Positions 7,311 to 14,952 of a DNA stretch of 31,797 nucleotides are shown here, piece by piece (within the stretch, counting starts at the first letter, position 1; the number at the start of each line of letters is the position of its first letter). The notes under the pieces are model-generated. The model saw only the letters and a program-made list of their open reading frames with translations, was not told the origin of the DNA and ran no database searches. The translations under genes were made by a program, and so were the position numbers. This DNA is from LMUY01 sp964657445 (GTDB lineage: Bacteria; Pseudomonadota; Alphaproteobacteria; Acetobacterales; Acetobacteraceae): NCBI GenBank assembly GCA_964657445.1, contig CAZZVB010000021.1, positions 1-31,797 of the forward strand. The letters run 5' to 3'.

Positions 7311-8258
7311 CTACATCACCCGGATCGGAGCGCCATCCATCCAAGCGAGCAGGTTCTCCACAGTGTCCTTGAAGAATATCGCATAAGTCCTTGTCGTCAC
7401 GAAACCAACATGTGGAGTCGCGACGACATTCGGCAGCGTCCGCAGCGGGTGATGGCCGGGCAGGGGCTCGGTGTCGAAAACGTCCAGGGCAGCGCCGGCG
7501 ATGTCCTTGCGCTGCAGGGCGTTCACCAGGGCCGTCTCGTCGATCAGCGGACCGCGGGAGGTGTTCACCAGCCATGCTGTCGGCTTCATCAGCGAAAGCT
7601 CATCCACGCTGATGATGTTCAGCGTCCGTGGCGACAGCACCAGGTGCACGGTCAGGTAGTCCGACTCGCGCATCAGCGTTTGCTTGTCCACCAGCATAGC
7701 GCCGGCTTGCTCGGCCGCTTCCGCCGTCAGGTTCTGGCTCCAGGCGATCACGTTCATCTCGAACGCCGCCCCGACCCGCGCCATCGATGCGCCGATCTTG
7801 CCCAGGCCCATGATGCCGAGCGTGCTGCCCTTCAGGTCGCCGCCCACCGCGACCTGCCACCCGCCAGACCGGAAGGAGGCGACTTCTTCCGGAACGTGGC
7901 GCGCGGCGGCGTGGATCAGCGCCCAGGTCAACTCCATCGCGCCATGCGACGTGTAGCCCGTGGCGCTGACGGTGATGCCACGCTCCTTGCACGCGTCCAG
8001 GTCGATCGACGCGTTGCGCGGCGCGTTGGAGCCGATGAACTTCAAATTCGGCAGGCGCTCCAGCACCGCCCGGCGCAGCGGGGTGCGTTCGCGCATGACG
8101 CAGACGGCGTCGAACGGCAGAAGCCGCTCCACCACCGCATCCGCGTCATGCAGGTGGTCGCGGAACAGCGTCACCTCGGCACGCGCCTTGACGGGCTCCC
8201 AGTCGGCGAAATCCAGCGCCACGCCCTGATAGTCGTCCAGCACCGCGATCTTGGTCAT
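7311..8258 (-). CDS. D-2-hydroxyacid dehydrogenase family protein
   Basis: NAD(P)-dependent oxidoreductase of the D-isomer-specific 2-hydroxyacid dehydrogenase family, 315 residues, interconverting a 2-oxo acid and a D-2-hydroxy acid; the substrate cannot be told from sequence. The Rossmann glycine motif GLGKIG is at 151-156, and the catalytic set is complete: Arg235 in NTSRGPLID, Glu264 in FDTEPLP and His283 in TPHVGF. The end of the second Rossmann strand reads AWSQN (172-176), with Ser where NAD-specific members keep Asp, so cofactor choice is unclear. It follows thiL by 12 bases with a strong ribosome site overlapping the thiL stop, which makes it the last gene of the riboflavin-nusB-thiL run. 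A link to thiamine or riboflavin metabolism is not shown. Confidence 0.9.
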   Translation of the reverse strand: MTKIAVLDDYQGVALDFADWEPVKARAEVTLFRDHLHDADAVVERLLPFDAVCVMRERTPLRRAVLERLPNLKFIGSNAPRNASIDLDACKERGITVSATGYTSHGAMELTWALIHAAARHVPEEVASFRSGGWQVAVGGDLKGSTLGIMGLGKIGASMARVGAAFEMNVIAWSQNLTAEAAEQAGAMLVDKQTLMRESDYLTVHLVLSPRTLNIISVDELSLMKPTAWLVNTSRGPLIDETALVNALQRKDIAGAALDVFDTEPLPGHHPLRTLPNVVATPHVGFVTTRTYAIFFKDTVENLLAWMDGAPIRVM

Positions 8259-8265
8259 TGGCTTA

Positions 8266-8272
8266 TCTCCTC
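8266..8272 (-). promoter_or_regulatory. Ribosome binding site of the hydroxyacid dehydrogenase gene
   Basis: GAGGAGA on the minus strand, ending seven bases before ATG 8258. Its first two bases are part of the thiL stop codon TGA (8271-8273), so thiL termination and dehydrogenase initiation happen at the same place. Confidence 0.7.
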
Positions 8273-9200
8273 AGGCGAAATGGCTCCAGCCGCGGCCGGC
8301 GAAGTCGAGCGGCTGGCCATCCGCATCCAGCACAATGACACCTTCGCCGGCGGCGAAGCGCCCGATCAGCGTCGCGTCCATCCCGACCGGTGGCGGCCGC
8401 CCATGCGGCGCCGCCAGCAGCAGCTCGTAGTCGTCGCCGCCGATCCATGCCTTGTCGCGCCATGCCGGCCCCGCCGCGGCGGCTTGCGGCGAGAGCGGGA
8501 TGCGCGCAGCTTCGACCACCGCCGACACGCCGCTGGCGCGGCAGATATGGCCAAGGTCCTGGAACAGCCCGTCCGACACATCCATCGCCGCAGTGGCCCA
8601 GCCCTGGATCGGAATGCCCAGCCGGGGCGACGGCAGGTCGTAGCGGCCTTTCAGGTAACCGCCGGGATCGGCCAGTTCGCCCCGGGCGGCGTACAGCCCC
8701 AGCACGCCGTCACCGATCGTGCCGGTGACGTAAAGATCGTCGCCCGCCTTGGCGCCCGAGCGGCGGATTGCCGTGCCCGGCGCAACGTGGCCGATGGCGG
8801 TGAGCGACAGGCTGAGCGGGCCCGGCGTTTCCGTGGTGTCGCCGCCCAGCATGGCGATCCCGAACGCCTCCTGGTCCAGCTTCAACCCGGCGGCGAACCC
8901 GGCGAACCAGTCCTCCCCCAGCGAGCGCGGCACGGAAATGGTGATCAGGTAGCCCAACGGCTCTGCGCCCATCGCCGCGAGATCCGATAGGTTCACCCGC
9001 AGCAGCTTGCGCGCGATCAGCCCAGGCGCGGTGCCCGGCAGGAAGTGCACGGACTCCACCATCGCATCCGCTGTCACCACCAGTTCGCGGCCAGCCGGCG
9101 GCGCAAATACGGCGGCATCGTCGGTCAGGTCTAGCGACCCCGGCCCGGCCAGCGGGCGGAAGTGGCGCGCGATCCGGGAGAACTCGGGCGGGAGGGGCAG
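8271..9200 (-). CDS. thiL: Thiamine-phosphate kinase, probable CTG start
   Basis: ThiL phosphorylates thiamine monophosphate to thiamine diphosphate. It has the PurM/AIR synthase-like fold, with VNLSDLAAMGAEP, a GGDTTE motif, DVSDGL and GGDDYELLLA all in order. The conserved N-terminus EFSRIARHF...LDLTDDAAV is encoded upstream of the first GTG in frame (9080). Starting at that GTG would lose it, including the metal-binding Asp pair. Between the upstream in-frame region and 9080 there is no ATG, GTG or TTG; CTG 9200 places EFS at residue 6 and TDDAA at 26-30, close to E. coli ThiL, and has AAAGG eight bases before it. That gives 309 residues. A sequencing error at the start codon is the main alternative. 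A palindromic repeat separates it from nusB. Confidence 0.9.
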   Translation of the reverse strand: MPLPPEFSRIARHFRPLAGPGSLDLTDDAAVFAPPAGRELVVTADAMVESVHFLPGTAPGLIARKLLRVNLSDLAAMGAEPLGYLITISVPRSLGEDWFAGFAAGLKLDQEAFGIAMLGGDTTETPGPLSLSLTAIGHVAPGTAIRRSGAKAGDDLYVTGTIGDGVLGLYAARGELADPGGYLKGRYDLPSPRLGIPIQGWATAAMDVSDGLFQDLGHICRASGVSAVVEAARIPLSPQAAAAGPAWRDKAWIGGDDYELLLAAPHGRPPPVGMDATLIGRFAAGEGVIVLDADGQPLDFAGRGWSHFA

Positions 9201-9208
9201 ATGCTCTA

Positions 9209-9214
9209 CCTTTC
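9209..9214 (-). promoter_or_regulatory. Putative ribosome binding site that supports the thiL CTG start
   Basis: GAAAGG on the minus strand, with eight bases between it and CTG 9200. No ATG, GTG or TTG in the thiL frame lies at a useful distance. It immediately follows the palindrome at 9219-9238. Confidence 0.45.
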
Positions 9215-9218
9215 TTCT

Positions 9219-9238
9219 CCCTCTCCGGGGGGAGAGGG
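9219..9238. repeat. Palindromic repeat, copy 2
   Basis: CCCTCTCC at 9219-9226 pairs with GGAGAGGG at 9231-9238 across GGGG. It lies inside the run of minus-strand genes, between the nusB stop and the thiL start, where a strong terminator would be unexpected. A partly decayed GGGAGAG follows at about 9250. Confidence 0.7.
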
Positions 9239-9262
9239 TGTTCGAGTTGAGGGAGAGCGCTC

Positions 9263-9751
9263 TTAGGCCTCCACGAAATCCCCAGCTCGCAGCGACCGTG
9301 CCATCCGGTCCAGCAAACCATTGGCCATGCGCGGTTCATCGCCGGTGAAGAAGCCGTGCGCCACGTCCAGGTACTCGTTGATCACCACCCGGGCCGGCGG
9401 GCCGTCCTGCATGTCCAGTTCGGCGCCCGCGGCGCGCAGCAAGGCGCGCAACACCGGGTCAAGCCGCGCGAACGGCCATTCCTCCGGCAAGGACTCGGCT
9501 ACAAGCGCATCCAGCCGGTCCTGCTGCAGCACGGCGGCGCGCACGATGCGGCCGAACAGTTTGACGTCGGCATCCGGCGCGCGGCCTTCCTCGAACCCGC
9601 CAGTGCCGGGCAACTCGCCCAGGCGGTGACGGATGAACTGGTCCACGATCGTCTCCACCGTCTCGCCGGTCTGCTCCGACTGGAACAGCGCCTGCACGGC
9701 GGCGACGCGGCTCGCCGTGCGGGGCCGGGTCTTGGGCGATGGCTTGGCCAT
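9263..9751 (-). CDS. nusB: Transcription antitermination factor NusB
   Basis: NusB, the all-helical RNA-binding factor that with NusE (S10) binds boxA in rRNA leaders and prevents early termination. 162 residues. The N-terminal helix RTASRVAAVQALFQSEQTG and the C-terminal INEYLDVAHGFF...RMANGLLDRMAR are characteristic; the middle has the alphaproteobacterial form with an extra GTGGFEEGRAPD loop. ATG 9751 shares one base with the ribH stop (TGATG), so initiation is probably coupled; a TTG one codon upstream is also possible. ribH-nusB adjacency is widely conserved in bacteria. Confidence 0.95.
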   Translation of the reverse strand: MAKPSPKTRPRTASRVAAVQALFQSEQTGETVETIVDQFIRHRLGELPGTGGFEEGRAPDADVKLFGRIVRAAVLQQDRLDALVAESLPEEWPFARLDPVLRALLRAAGAELDMQDGPPARVVINEYLDVAHGFFTGDEPRMANGLLDRMARSLRAGDFVEA

Positions 9752-10233
9752 CAAGCCGCGCCCAGCCGCCGCGCCGCATCGACCTGGCGCAACGCGGCGA
9801 CCGCAGCCTCCGCACCCTTGTTGTGGCCGTCGGCGCCGGACCGGGCGGTGGCCTGCGCCAGCGTGTCCACTGTCAGCAGGCCGGTTCCAAGCGCGATGCC
9901 GTATTGCAGCGCCACGTCCATCAACCCGTTCATGCTGGCTGCGCAGATAAAGTCGTAATGGTCCGTTTCCCCGCGCACGACGCAGCCCAATGCGATGAAG
10001 CCGTCGAACTTCGCCGTTCCGCGCAACGCGATGCGGATCGCCTGCGGCAACTCGAACGCGCCCGCCACGTCCAGCACCTCGTGCGTCGCGCCCGCCTCGC
10101 CGAGGATGCGGATGGCGGCCGTGGTCATGCCGTCCACGACCTCCTTGTAGTAGGGCGCCCGGACCAGCAGCATCTTCGCTGGCGGCCCTTGGACAGCGGG
10201 TGCGGCCGGCAATGGGGCGTCGATCGTGCTCAT
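9751..10233 (-). CDS. ribH: 6,7-dimethyl-8-ribityllumazine synthase
   Basis: Lumazine synthase condenses 5-amino-6-ribitylaminouracil with dihydroxybutanone phosphate, the penultimate step of riboflavin synthesis. Motifs: VAGAFELP at 57-63, GCVVRGETDHYDF with the catalytic His at 92, and GHNKGAEAA near 136-144. The C-terminal LTVDTLAQATAR is the family LT-D-EQA-R segment with some changes. 160 residues, normal for the shell-forming family. ATG 10233 overlaps the ribB stop (ATGA) and its own stop shares a base with the nusB start. An N-terminal Ala/Pro-rich extension of about 18 residues precedes the first strand. The upstream in-frame continuation, antisense to nothing but inside ribB, is not coding. 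Confidence 0.96.
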   Translation of the reverse strand: MSTIDAPLPAAPAVQGPPAKMLLVRAPYYKEVVDGMTTAAIRILGEAGATHEVLDVAGAFELPQAIRIALRGTAKFDGFIALGCVVRGETDHYDFICAASMNGLMDVALQYGIALGTGLLTVDTLAQATARSGADGHNKGAEAAVAALRQVDAARRLGAA

Positions 10234-11354
10234 TCGCAGGCGCCGTCGATCGACCGCTGATCGACGATGTTCAGCCCGTAAGCCTCCAGCCCGATCACCG
10301 TGCGGTGCGTGTTCGACAGCAGCACCATGTCCCGCACGCCCAGATCGACCAGGATCTGCGCGCCCACCCCGTAATCCCGCAACGACTGCACCGGCCGCGG
10401 GCTGCCGGCCATGCGGGCCACCCGTTCCGACAGGGAGTTCTTGATCGCCTCGCGGATCAGCACCACCACGCCCCGGCCCTCGGCGGCGATCATGCGCATC
10501 GCGCCGTGCAGCGCCGTGGGGTGCGGGCCACCCAGCATGTCCCCCAGCAGGTCCACGGCATGCACGCGCACCAGCGGCGGCTTGCCGTCTTTCAAGTCGC
10601 CTTTGATCAGCACCAGATGCTCGGCGTATTCCACCGTGTTGGCATAGACGAGCATCCGCCACTCGCCGCCCTCGACATGGTCGATCACGCCCTCATGCAC
10701 GCGCTTGACCAGCCTTTCGTGCCGGCGGCGGTGCGCGATCAGGTCCGCGATGGTGCCGAGCTTCAGGTTGTGGTGCTGCGCGAACCCGACCAGGTCCGGC
10801 AGCCGCGCCATCGACCCGTCATCGTTCATGATCTCGCAGATCACGCCAGCCGGGTTCAGCCCTGCCAGCCGGGCGATGTCCACCGCCGCCTCGGTATGCC
10901 CGGCGCGGATCAGCGTGCCGCCTTCGCGCGCCATCAGCGGGAATACGTGACCCGGCGTGGTGATCTCGTCGCGCCCGGTTTCCGGATTGATCGCAACCGC
11001 AACCGTATGGGCGCGGTCATAGGCGGAGATGCCGGTCGTGACTCCCTCGCGCGCCTCGATCGACACGGTGAAAGCGGTCTGGTGCCGCGTGCCGTTGGCC
11101 TGCGCCATCAGCGGCAGGCCGAGCTTTTCGACGCGTTGCCGGGTCATGGCGAGGCAGATCAGCCCGCGCGCATGGCGGGCCATGAAGTTGATCGCGTCCG
11201 GCGTGGCGAACTGGGCGGGGATGACGAGGTCGCCCTCGTTCTCCCTGTCCTCATCATCCACCAGGATGAACATCCGCCCGGCGCGGGCTTCCTCGATGAT
11301 GTCCGCCGCACTGGTGATGTACTCGTGCAGGCTCGCGCGTTTCAGCTCGCTCAT
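10230..11354 (-). CDS. ribB: 3,4-dihydroxy-2-butanone 4-phosphate synthase with inactive GTP cyclohydrolase II-like domain
   Basis: The N-terminal domain (about residues 10-210) is DHBP synthase, which makes the four-carbon unit of riboflavin from ribulose 5-phosphate: DDEDRENEGDL at 33-43 and RAGHTEAAVD at 150-159 are its active-site motifs. The C-terminal part (about 215-374) is related to GTP cyclohydrolase II (RibA): RDYGVGAQIL at 326-335 is conserved, but the zinc-binding cysteines are gone; residues 264-283 read VHAVDLLGDMLGGPHPTALH with no Cys. So the protein has one activity and an X domain, as in the RibBX group, and GTP cyclohydrolase II must be encoded elsewhere. 374 residues. It starts nine bases after ribE and overlaps ribH by four bases. 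Pipelines may label it ribBA. Confidence 0.93.
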   Translation of the reverse strand: MSELKRASLHEYITSAADIIEEARAGRMFILVDDEDRENEGDLVIPAQFATPDAINFMARHARGLICLAMTRQRVEKLGLPLMAQANGTRHQTAFTVSIEAREGVTTGISAYDRAHTVAVAINPETGRDEITTPGHVFPLMAREGGTLIRAGHTEAAVDIARLAGLNPAGVICEIMNDDGSMARLPDLVGFAQHHNLKLGTIADLIAHRRRHERLVKRVHEGVIDHVEGGEWRMLVYANTVEYAEHLVLIKGDLKDGKPPLVRVHAVDLLGDMLGGPHPTALHGAMRMIAAEGRGVVVLIREAIKNSLSERVARMAGSPRPVQSLRDYGVGAQILVDLGVRDMVLLSNTHRTVIGLEAYGLNIVDQRSIDGACE

Positions 11355-11363
11355 GGAGAGTTC

Positions 11364-11957
11364 CTACGCCGTCTCGGCCAACCGCGCCACGTAGCGAGCG
11401 AGCGTGTCGATCTCGATATTGATGGGTGAGCCGGGATGAAGCTCTCCCAGATCGGTATTCTCCAGCGTGTGCGGGATGATGTTCACGCCGAACGTGTCGG
11501 GGCCGACTTCATTCACCGTCAGCGAGATGCCGTTCACCGCGACGCTGCCCTTCACCGCGATGAACCGCGCCAGCTTGGCCGGCACGCGCATGACGAACCG
11601 GGTCGAGCCGTTTTCCGGCGTGCGGGAGACGACCTCGCCAACCCCGTCCACATGGCCCGAGACGAGGTGGCCGCCAAGCTCATCCCCGAGCCGCAACGAC
11701 CGCTCCAGGTTGACCCGTGTGCCCGGTTTCCACGTGCCCAGGGTGGTATGGGCGAGCGTTTCGGCCGACGCGTCCACCGCGAACGTATCGGCGCCCAGCT
11801 CCACGGCTGTCAGGCAGCAGCCGGAGCAGGCGATGGAGGCGCCGATGGCCGGTGGTTCGGACCAGGCCTGCTCGATCACCAGGCGCATGTCGCGCCCGGC
11901 GGAGATTGGCTCCACGCTGCGCACCCGGCCGACGGCGGTGATGATGCCGGTGAACAT
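11364..11957 (-). CDS. ribE: Riboflavin synthase, alpha subunit
   Basis: Riboflavin synthase dismutates two lumazine molecules to riboflavin. It has the two repeated lumazine-binding barrels: MFTGIITAVGRV starts the first, with CSGCCLTAVE, and LGGHLVSGHVDGVGEV joins to the second, with NGISLTVNEVG and IIPHTLENTDLG. 197 residues, normal. ATG 11957 shares one base with the ribD stop (TGATG); ribB follows after nine bases. Called ribE here, ribC in some bacteria. Confidence 0.96.
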   Translation of the reverse strand: MFTGIITAVGRVRSVEPISAGRDMRLVIEQAWSEPPAIGASIACSGCCLTAVELGADTFAVDASAETLAHTTLGTWKPGTRVNLERSLRLGDELGGHLVSGHVDGVGEVVSRTPENGSTRFVMRVPAKLARFIAVKGSVAVNGISLTVNEVGPDTFGVNIIPHTLENTDLGELHPGSPINIEIDTLARYVARLAETA

Positions 11958-13051
11958 CAGGCGGCTCGCTTGAATTCGGTCATCATGTCGTCTCCCACGG
12001 GGGTCGAATTCGTCCGGACGAAGCGCGGCATGGCGGGCAGGGTGGTCACGCCAAACGCCTGCGCCGCCGGCCAGCCGTCGCCCCCCATGATGCAAGGCGC
12101 GTGAAACCAAGCAATCCGGTCCACCAGCCCATCCCGCAGCAGCCCCGCCGCAATCTGCGCGCCACCCTCGACCAGCACCCGCGTCAGGCCCGCAGCGCCG
12201 AGCGCCGCCAGCCCGGCGGCCAGGTCCACCCCGCGTTCACCGCCGCCCACCGGCAGCAGCCGCACCCCGGCGCCGGAAAATGCCTCCCGCCGGTCGGAGG
12301 GAACGCCGCCGCGATGGATGATCCAGGTCGGGTCGGTGGTCGCCGAGGACACAAGATGCGCCGTGAGCCGCGTCCGCAGATGGCTGTCCACGACGATGCG
12401 GACCACCGGCGTGGCCCGGAAGCCAGGGATCCGGCACGTCAGTTGCGGGTTGTCGGCCGCCACGGTGCCGACGCCGACCAGCACCGCGTCATGGCGGCCG
12501 CGCAGGGCATGGGCCGCTTCGCGCGCCGCCGGGCCGGTGATCCACTGGCTTTCGCCGCTCCGCGTCGCAATGCGGCCATCCAGCGTGCTGGCCAGCTTCA
12601 GCGTCACCAGCGGCCGGCCTTCGCGGATCCGGCGCAGAAAACCCTCCTGCAACGCATCCGCTTCGGCGGTCAGGACGCCGGTGACCACCTCGATCCCAGC
12701 GGCACGCAGGCGCGCGATGCCCGCGCCATCGACCCGCGGATCGGGATCGTTCCCGCCGATGATGACGCGGGCGATCCCGGCCTCGATCAGCGCCTCGGTG
12801 CAGGGCGGGGTCTGTCCGGTATGGTTGCAGGGTTCGAGCGTGACGTAGGCATCGGCACCGCGCGCCACATCCCCCGCCACCGCCAGCGCCTGCGTCTCGG
12901 CATGCGGCCGGCCGCCCGGTGCGGTCACCGCCCGCGCGACAACCCGGCCCTCGCGCACGATCACGCAGCCGACGGACGGATTGGGCCAGGTGGTGCCCAG
13001 CCCGCGCCGGGCCAGCGCCAGGGCGGCGCGCATGTGCTGGGGGTCGATCAT
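11957..13051 (-). CDS. ribD: Bifunctional pyrimidine deaminase/reductase RibD
   Basis: RibD performs the second and third steps of riboflavin synthesis: deamination of the pyrimidine, then reduction of its ribosyl side chain. The N-terminal deaminase (1-145) has PNPSVGCVIV, the zinc ligand and proton shuttle HAE at 50-52 and PCNHTGQTPPC with Cys75 and Cys84. The reductase (about 150-355) has TLKLASTLDGRIAT, SQWITG, VGVGTVAADNPQLT and VLVEGGAQIAAGLL. 364 residues. ATG 13051 overlaps the nrdR stop as ATGA, and its own stop overlaps ribE. Longer upstream readings run through nrdR in another frame and are not real. No FMN riboswitch fits in front of it because there is no gap. Confidence 0.96.
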   Translation of the reverse strand: MIDPQHMRAALALARRGLGTTWPNPSVGCVIVREGRVVARAVTAPGGRPHAETQALAVAGDVARGADAYVTLEPCNHTGQTPPCTEALIEAGIARVIIGGNDPDPRVDGAGIARLRAAGIEVVTGVLTAEADALQEGFLRRIREGRPLVTLKLASTLDGRIATRSGESQWITGPAAREAAHALRGRHDAVLVGVGTVAADNPQLTCRIPGFRATPVVRIVVDSHLRTRLTAHLVSSATTDPTWIIHRGGVPSDRREAFSGAGVRLLPVGGGERGVDLAAGLAALGAAGLTRVLVEGGAQIAAGLLRDGLVDRIAWFHAPCIMGGDGWPAAQAFGVTTLPAMPRFVRTNSTPVGDDMMTEFKRAA

Positions 13052-13512
13052 TCCAGCGATGTGGGTTCTTCGAGCGACCCCAGAAAGGCCTCGAAATCCT
13101 TTGCCTCGCGGAAGTTCCGATAGACGCTGGCGAAACGGACGTAGGCCACCGCGTCGATGTCCTTCAGCGTCTCCATCACCATCTCGCCCACCTGCTTGGA
13201 CGGGATGTCGTTTTCGCCCGACGCTTCGAGTTGCCGGACGATGCCGTTGATGATCCGCTCGATCCGCTCCTCGCCGACCGGCCGCTTGCGCAACGCGATG
13301 CGGACGGAGCGTGCCAGCTTGTCCCGGTCGAACGCCACCCGGCGCCCATCGCTCTTCACCACCGTCAACTCGCGCAGTTGCACCCGCTCGATGGTGGTGA
13401 ACCGCTGCCCACACCCGATGCAAGACCGCCGCCGCCGGATCGCCGCCGAGTCGTCGGTCGGCCGGCTGTCTTTGACCTGGGTATCGTCATGTCCGCAGAA
13501 GGGGCACCTCAT
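13048..13512 (-). CDS. nrdR: Transcriptional repressor NrdR
   Basis: NrdR binds NrdR boxes upstream of ribonucleotide reductase genes and represses them when its ATP cone senses high dATP/ATP. The N-terminal zinc ribbon has Cys3 and Cys6 (CPFC) and Cys31 and Cys34 (CIGC); the ATP-cone domain fills about 49-139 (VVKSDGRRVAFDRDKL onward). 154 residues, usual length. It is probably the first gene of the coupled riboflavin run, overlapping ribD by four bases; glyA ends upstream after 63 bases containing a hairpin. glyA-nrdR-ribD order is common in alphaproteobacteria. Confidence 0.96.
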   Translation of the reverse strand: MRCPFCGHDDTQVKDSRPTDDSAAIRRRRSCIGCGQRFTTIERVQLRELTVVKSDGRRVAFDRDKLARSVRIALRKRPVGEERIERIINGIVRQLEASGENDIPSKQVGEMVMETLKDIDAVAYVRFASVYRNFREAKDFEAFLGSLEEPTSLE

Positions 13513-13531
13513 ACGTGGCCGCAGTCCGTCG

Positions 13532-13557
13532 GGTGGGTAAGCAAAGCGCGACCCACC
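13532..13557. repeat. Intergenic hairpin repeat between glyA and nrdR
   Basis: GGTGGGT at 13532-13538 pairs with ACCCACC at 13551-13557 around a loop with a short inner GC/GC stem. The form GTGGGT-AAGC-AAA-GCG-ACCCAC is a palindrome type I recognise from many proteobacterial intergenic regions. Directly after it, CATCGTCATGCC (13557-13568) repeats the left end of the 7156 element (7154-7165). It could attenuate glyA-to-nrdR readthrough; that is inference. Confidence 0.6.
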
Positions 13558-13575
13558 ATCGTCATGCCGGAACCG

Positions 13576-14871
13576 TCAATAAATCGGAAACCGCGCACAA
13601 AGCGCCCGCACCCGCGCCGCCACGGCCTGCTCCGCCGCGTCATTCCCACCGTCATTCGACCGCGATAGCCCCTCCAGCACCTCGTTGATCATCTCGCCGA
13701 CCTGGCGGAACTCGGCCTCTCCGAACCCACGCGTCGTGGCGGCGGGGCTGCCGAGGCGGATGCCGCTGGTGACGGCGGGCTTGGCCGGGTCGAACGGGAT
13801 GGCGTTCTTGTTCGCCGTCATCAGCGCACGTTCCAGGCTCGCCTCGGCCGCTTTGCCCGTGGTGTTCTTCGGCCGCAGGTCGACCAGCACCAGATGGCAA
13901 TCGGTCCCGCCGGTGACGATGTCGCAGCCCAGTTCGCGCAGCGTTTCGCCGAGCACCCGGGCGTTGTCCAGCACCGCCTTCTGGTAGGTCCGGAACTCCG
14001 GGCGCAGCGCTTCGCCGAACGCCACCGCCTTGCCGGCGATCACGTGCATCAAGGGGCCGCCCTGCAGGCCTGGGAACACGGCGGAGTTGATCTTCTTCGC
14101 CAGGTCTTCGTCATTCGTCAGGATCATGCCGCCACGCGGCCCGCGCAGGGTCTTGTGCGTCGTCGTCGTCACCACGTGCGCGTGCGGGAAGGGCGAGGGA
14201 TACAGCCCCGCCGCCACCAGCCCGGCATAATGCGCCATATCCACCAGGAAGATCGCGCCCACCTCGTCCGCCACGGCGCGGATGCGCGGGAAGTCGATCG
14301 CGCGCGGATAGGCCGAGCCGCCGGCGATGATCATCTTGGGCCGCTCGGCGCGCGCCATGCGCTCCAGCTCCTCATAGTCCAGCAGCCCATCGTCGCGCCG
14401 CACGCCGTATTGGATCGCGTGGAACCACTTGCCGGACAGGTTGGGCGCCGCGCCATGGGTCAGGTGACCGCCGGAAGCCAGGCTCATGCCCAGGATGGTG
14501 TCGCCGGGCTTGATCGTGGCCAGGAACACCGCCTGATTCGCCTGCGCGCCCGAATGCGGCTGCACGTTGGCGAACCCGCAGCCGAACAGCTCCTTCGCGC
14601 GGTCGATCGCCAGTTGCTCGGCGACGTCCACCTCGACGCAGCCGCCATAGTAGCGCCGCCCGGGGTAGCCCTCGGCATACTTGTTGGTCAGCACCGAGCC
14701 CTGCGCTTCCAGCACCGCGGCCGAGACGATGTTCTCGCTTGCGATCAGCTCGATCCCGTCCTGCTGGCGGGCGAGTTCAGCCCGCAGCACGGCTGCGATC
14801 GCCGGGTCCGTCTCCGAGAGTGGTGCAGAAAAGAAACGCTGCGGCAGCGTGGGCGCGGTTTGCTCGTTCAT
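13576..14871 (-). CDS. glyA: Serine hydroxymethyltransferase
   Basis: PLP enzyme that interconverts serine and glycine while charging tetrahydrofolate with a one-carbon unit. Family motifs are all present: ELIASENIVS at 41-50, TNKYAEGYPGRRYYGG at 62-77, the PLP lysine Lys240 in TTTTHKTLRGPRGG, and TSGIRLGSPAATTRG near the C-terminus. 431 residues. I choose ATG 14871; ATG 14883 four codons upstream is possible, and neither has a strong ribosome site. It is divergent from the permease gene with 81 bases between them, in which I see no clear promoter. nrdR follows downstream. Confidence 0.97.
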   Translation of the reverse strand: MNEQTAPTLPQRFFSAPLSETDPAIAAVLRAELARQQDGIELIASENIVSAAVLEAQGSVLTNKYAEGYPGRRYYGGCVEVDVAEQLAIDRAKELFGCGFANVQPHSGAQANQAVFLATIKPGDTILGMSLASGGHLTHGAAPNLSGKWFHAIQYGVRRDDGLLDYEELERMARAERPKMIIAGGSAYPRAIDFPRIRAVADEVGAIFLVDMAHYAGLVAAGLYPSPFPHAHVVTTTTHKTLRGPRGGMILTNDEDLAKKINSAVFPGLQGGPLMHVIAGKAVAFGEALRPEFRTYQKAVLDNARVLGETLRELGCDIVTGGTDCHLVLVDLRPKNTTGKAAEASLERALMTANKNAIPFDPAKPAVTSGIRLGSPAATTRGFGEAEFRQVGEMINEVLEGLSRSNDGGNDAAEQAVAARVRALCARFPIY

Positions 14872-14952
14872 GAAGTGAACCATCCGGTAGGGCTGCGGGT
14901 TGCGTAACACGGCTAGGTGCCGGCTTGGAACCGATCTGGAAGGATAGCTGCG

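Noticed and set aside
7162..7575. Longer reading of the envC-like gene through the repeat and the dehydrogenase 3' end
   Set aside because: It would bury the signal peptide and translate a repeat element plus out-of-frame dehydrogenase sequence.
13052..13423. FMN riboswitch before the riboflavin genes
   Set aside because: ribD overlaps nrdR, and gaps before ribE, ribB and ribH are nine bases or overlaps, so there is no room for an RFN element.
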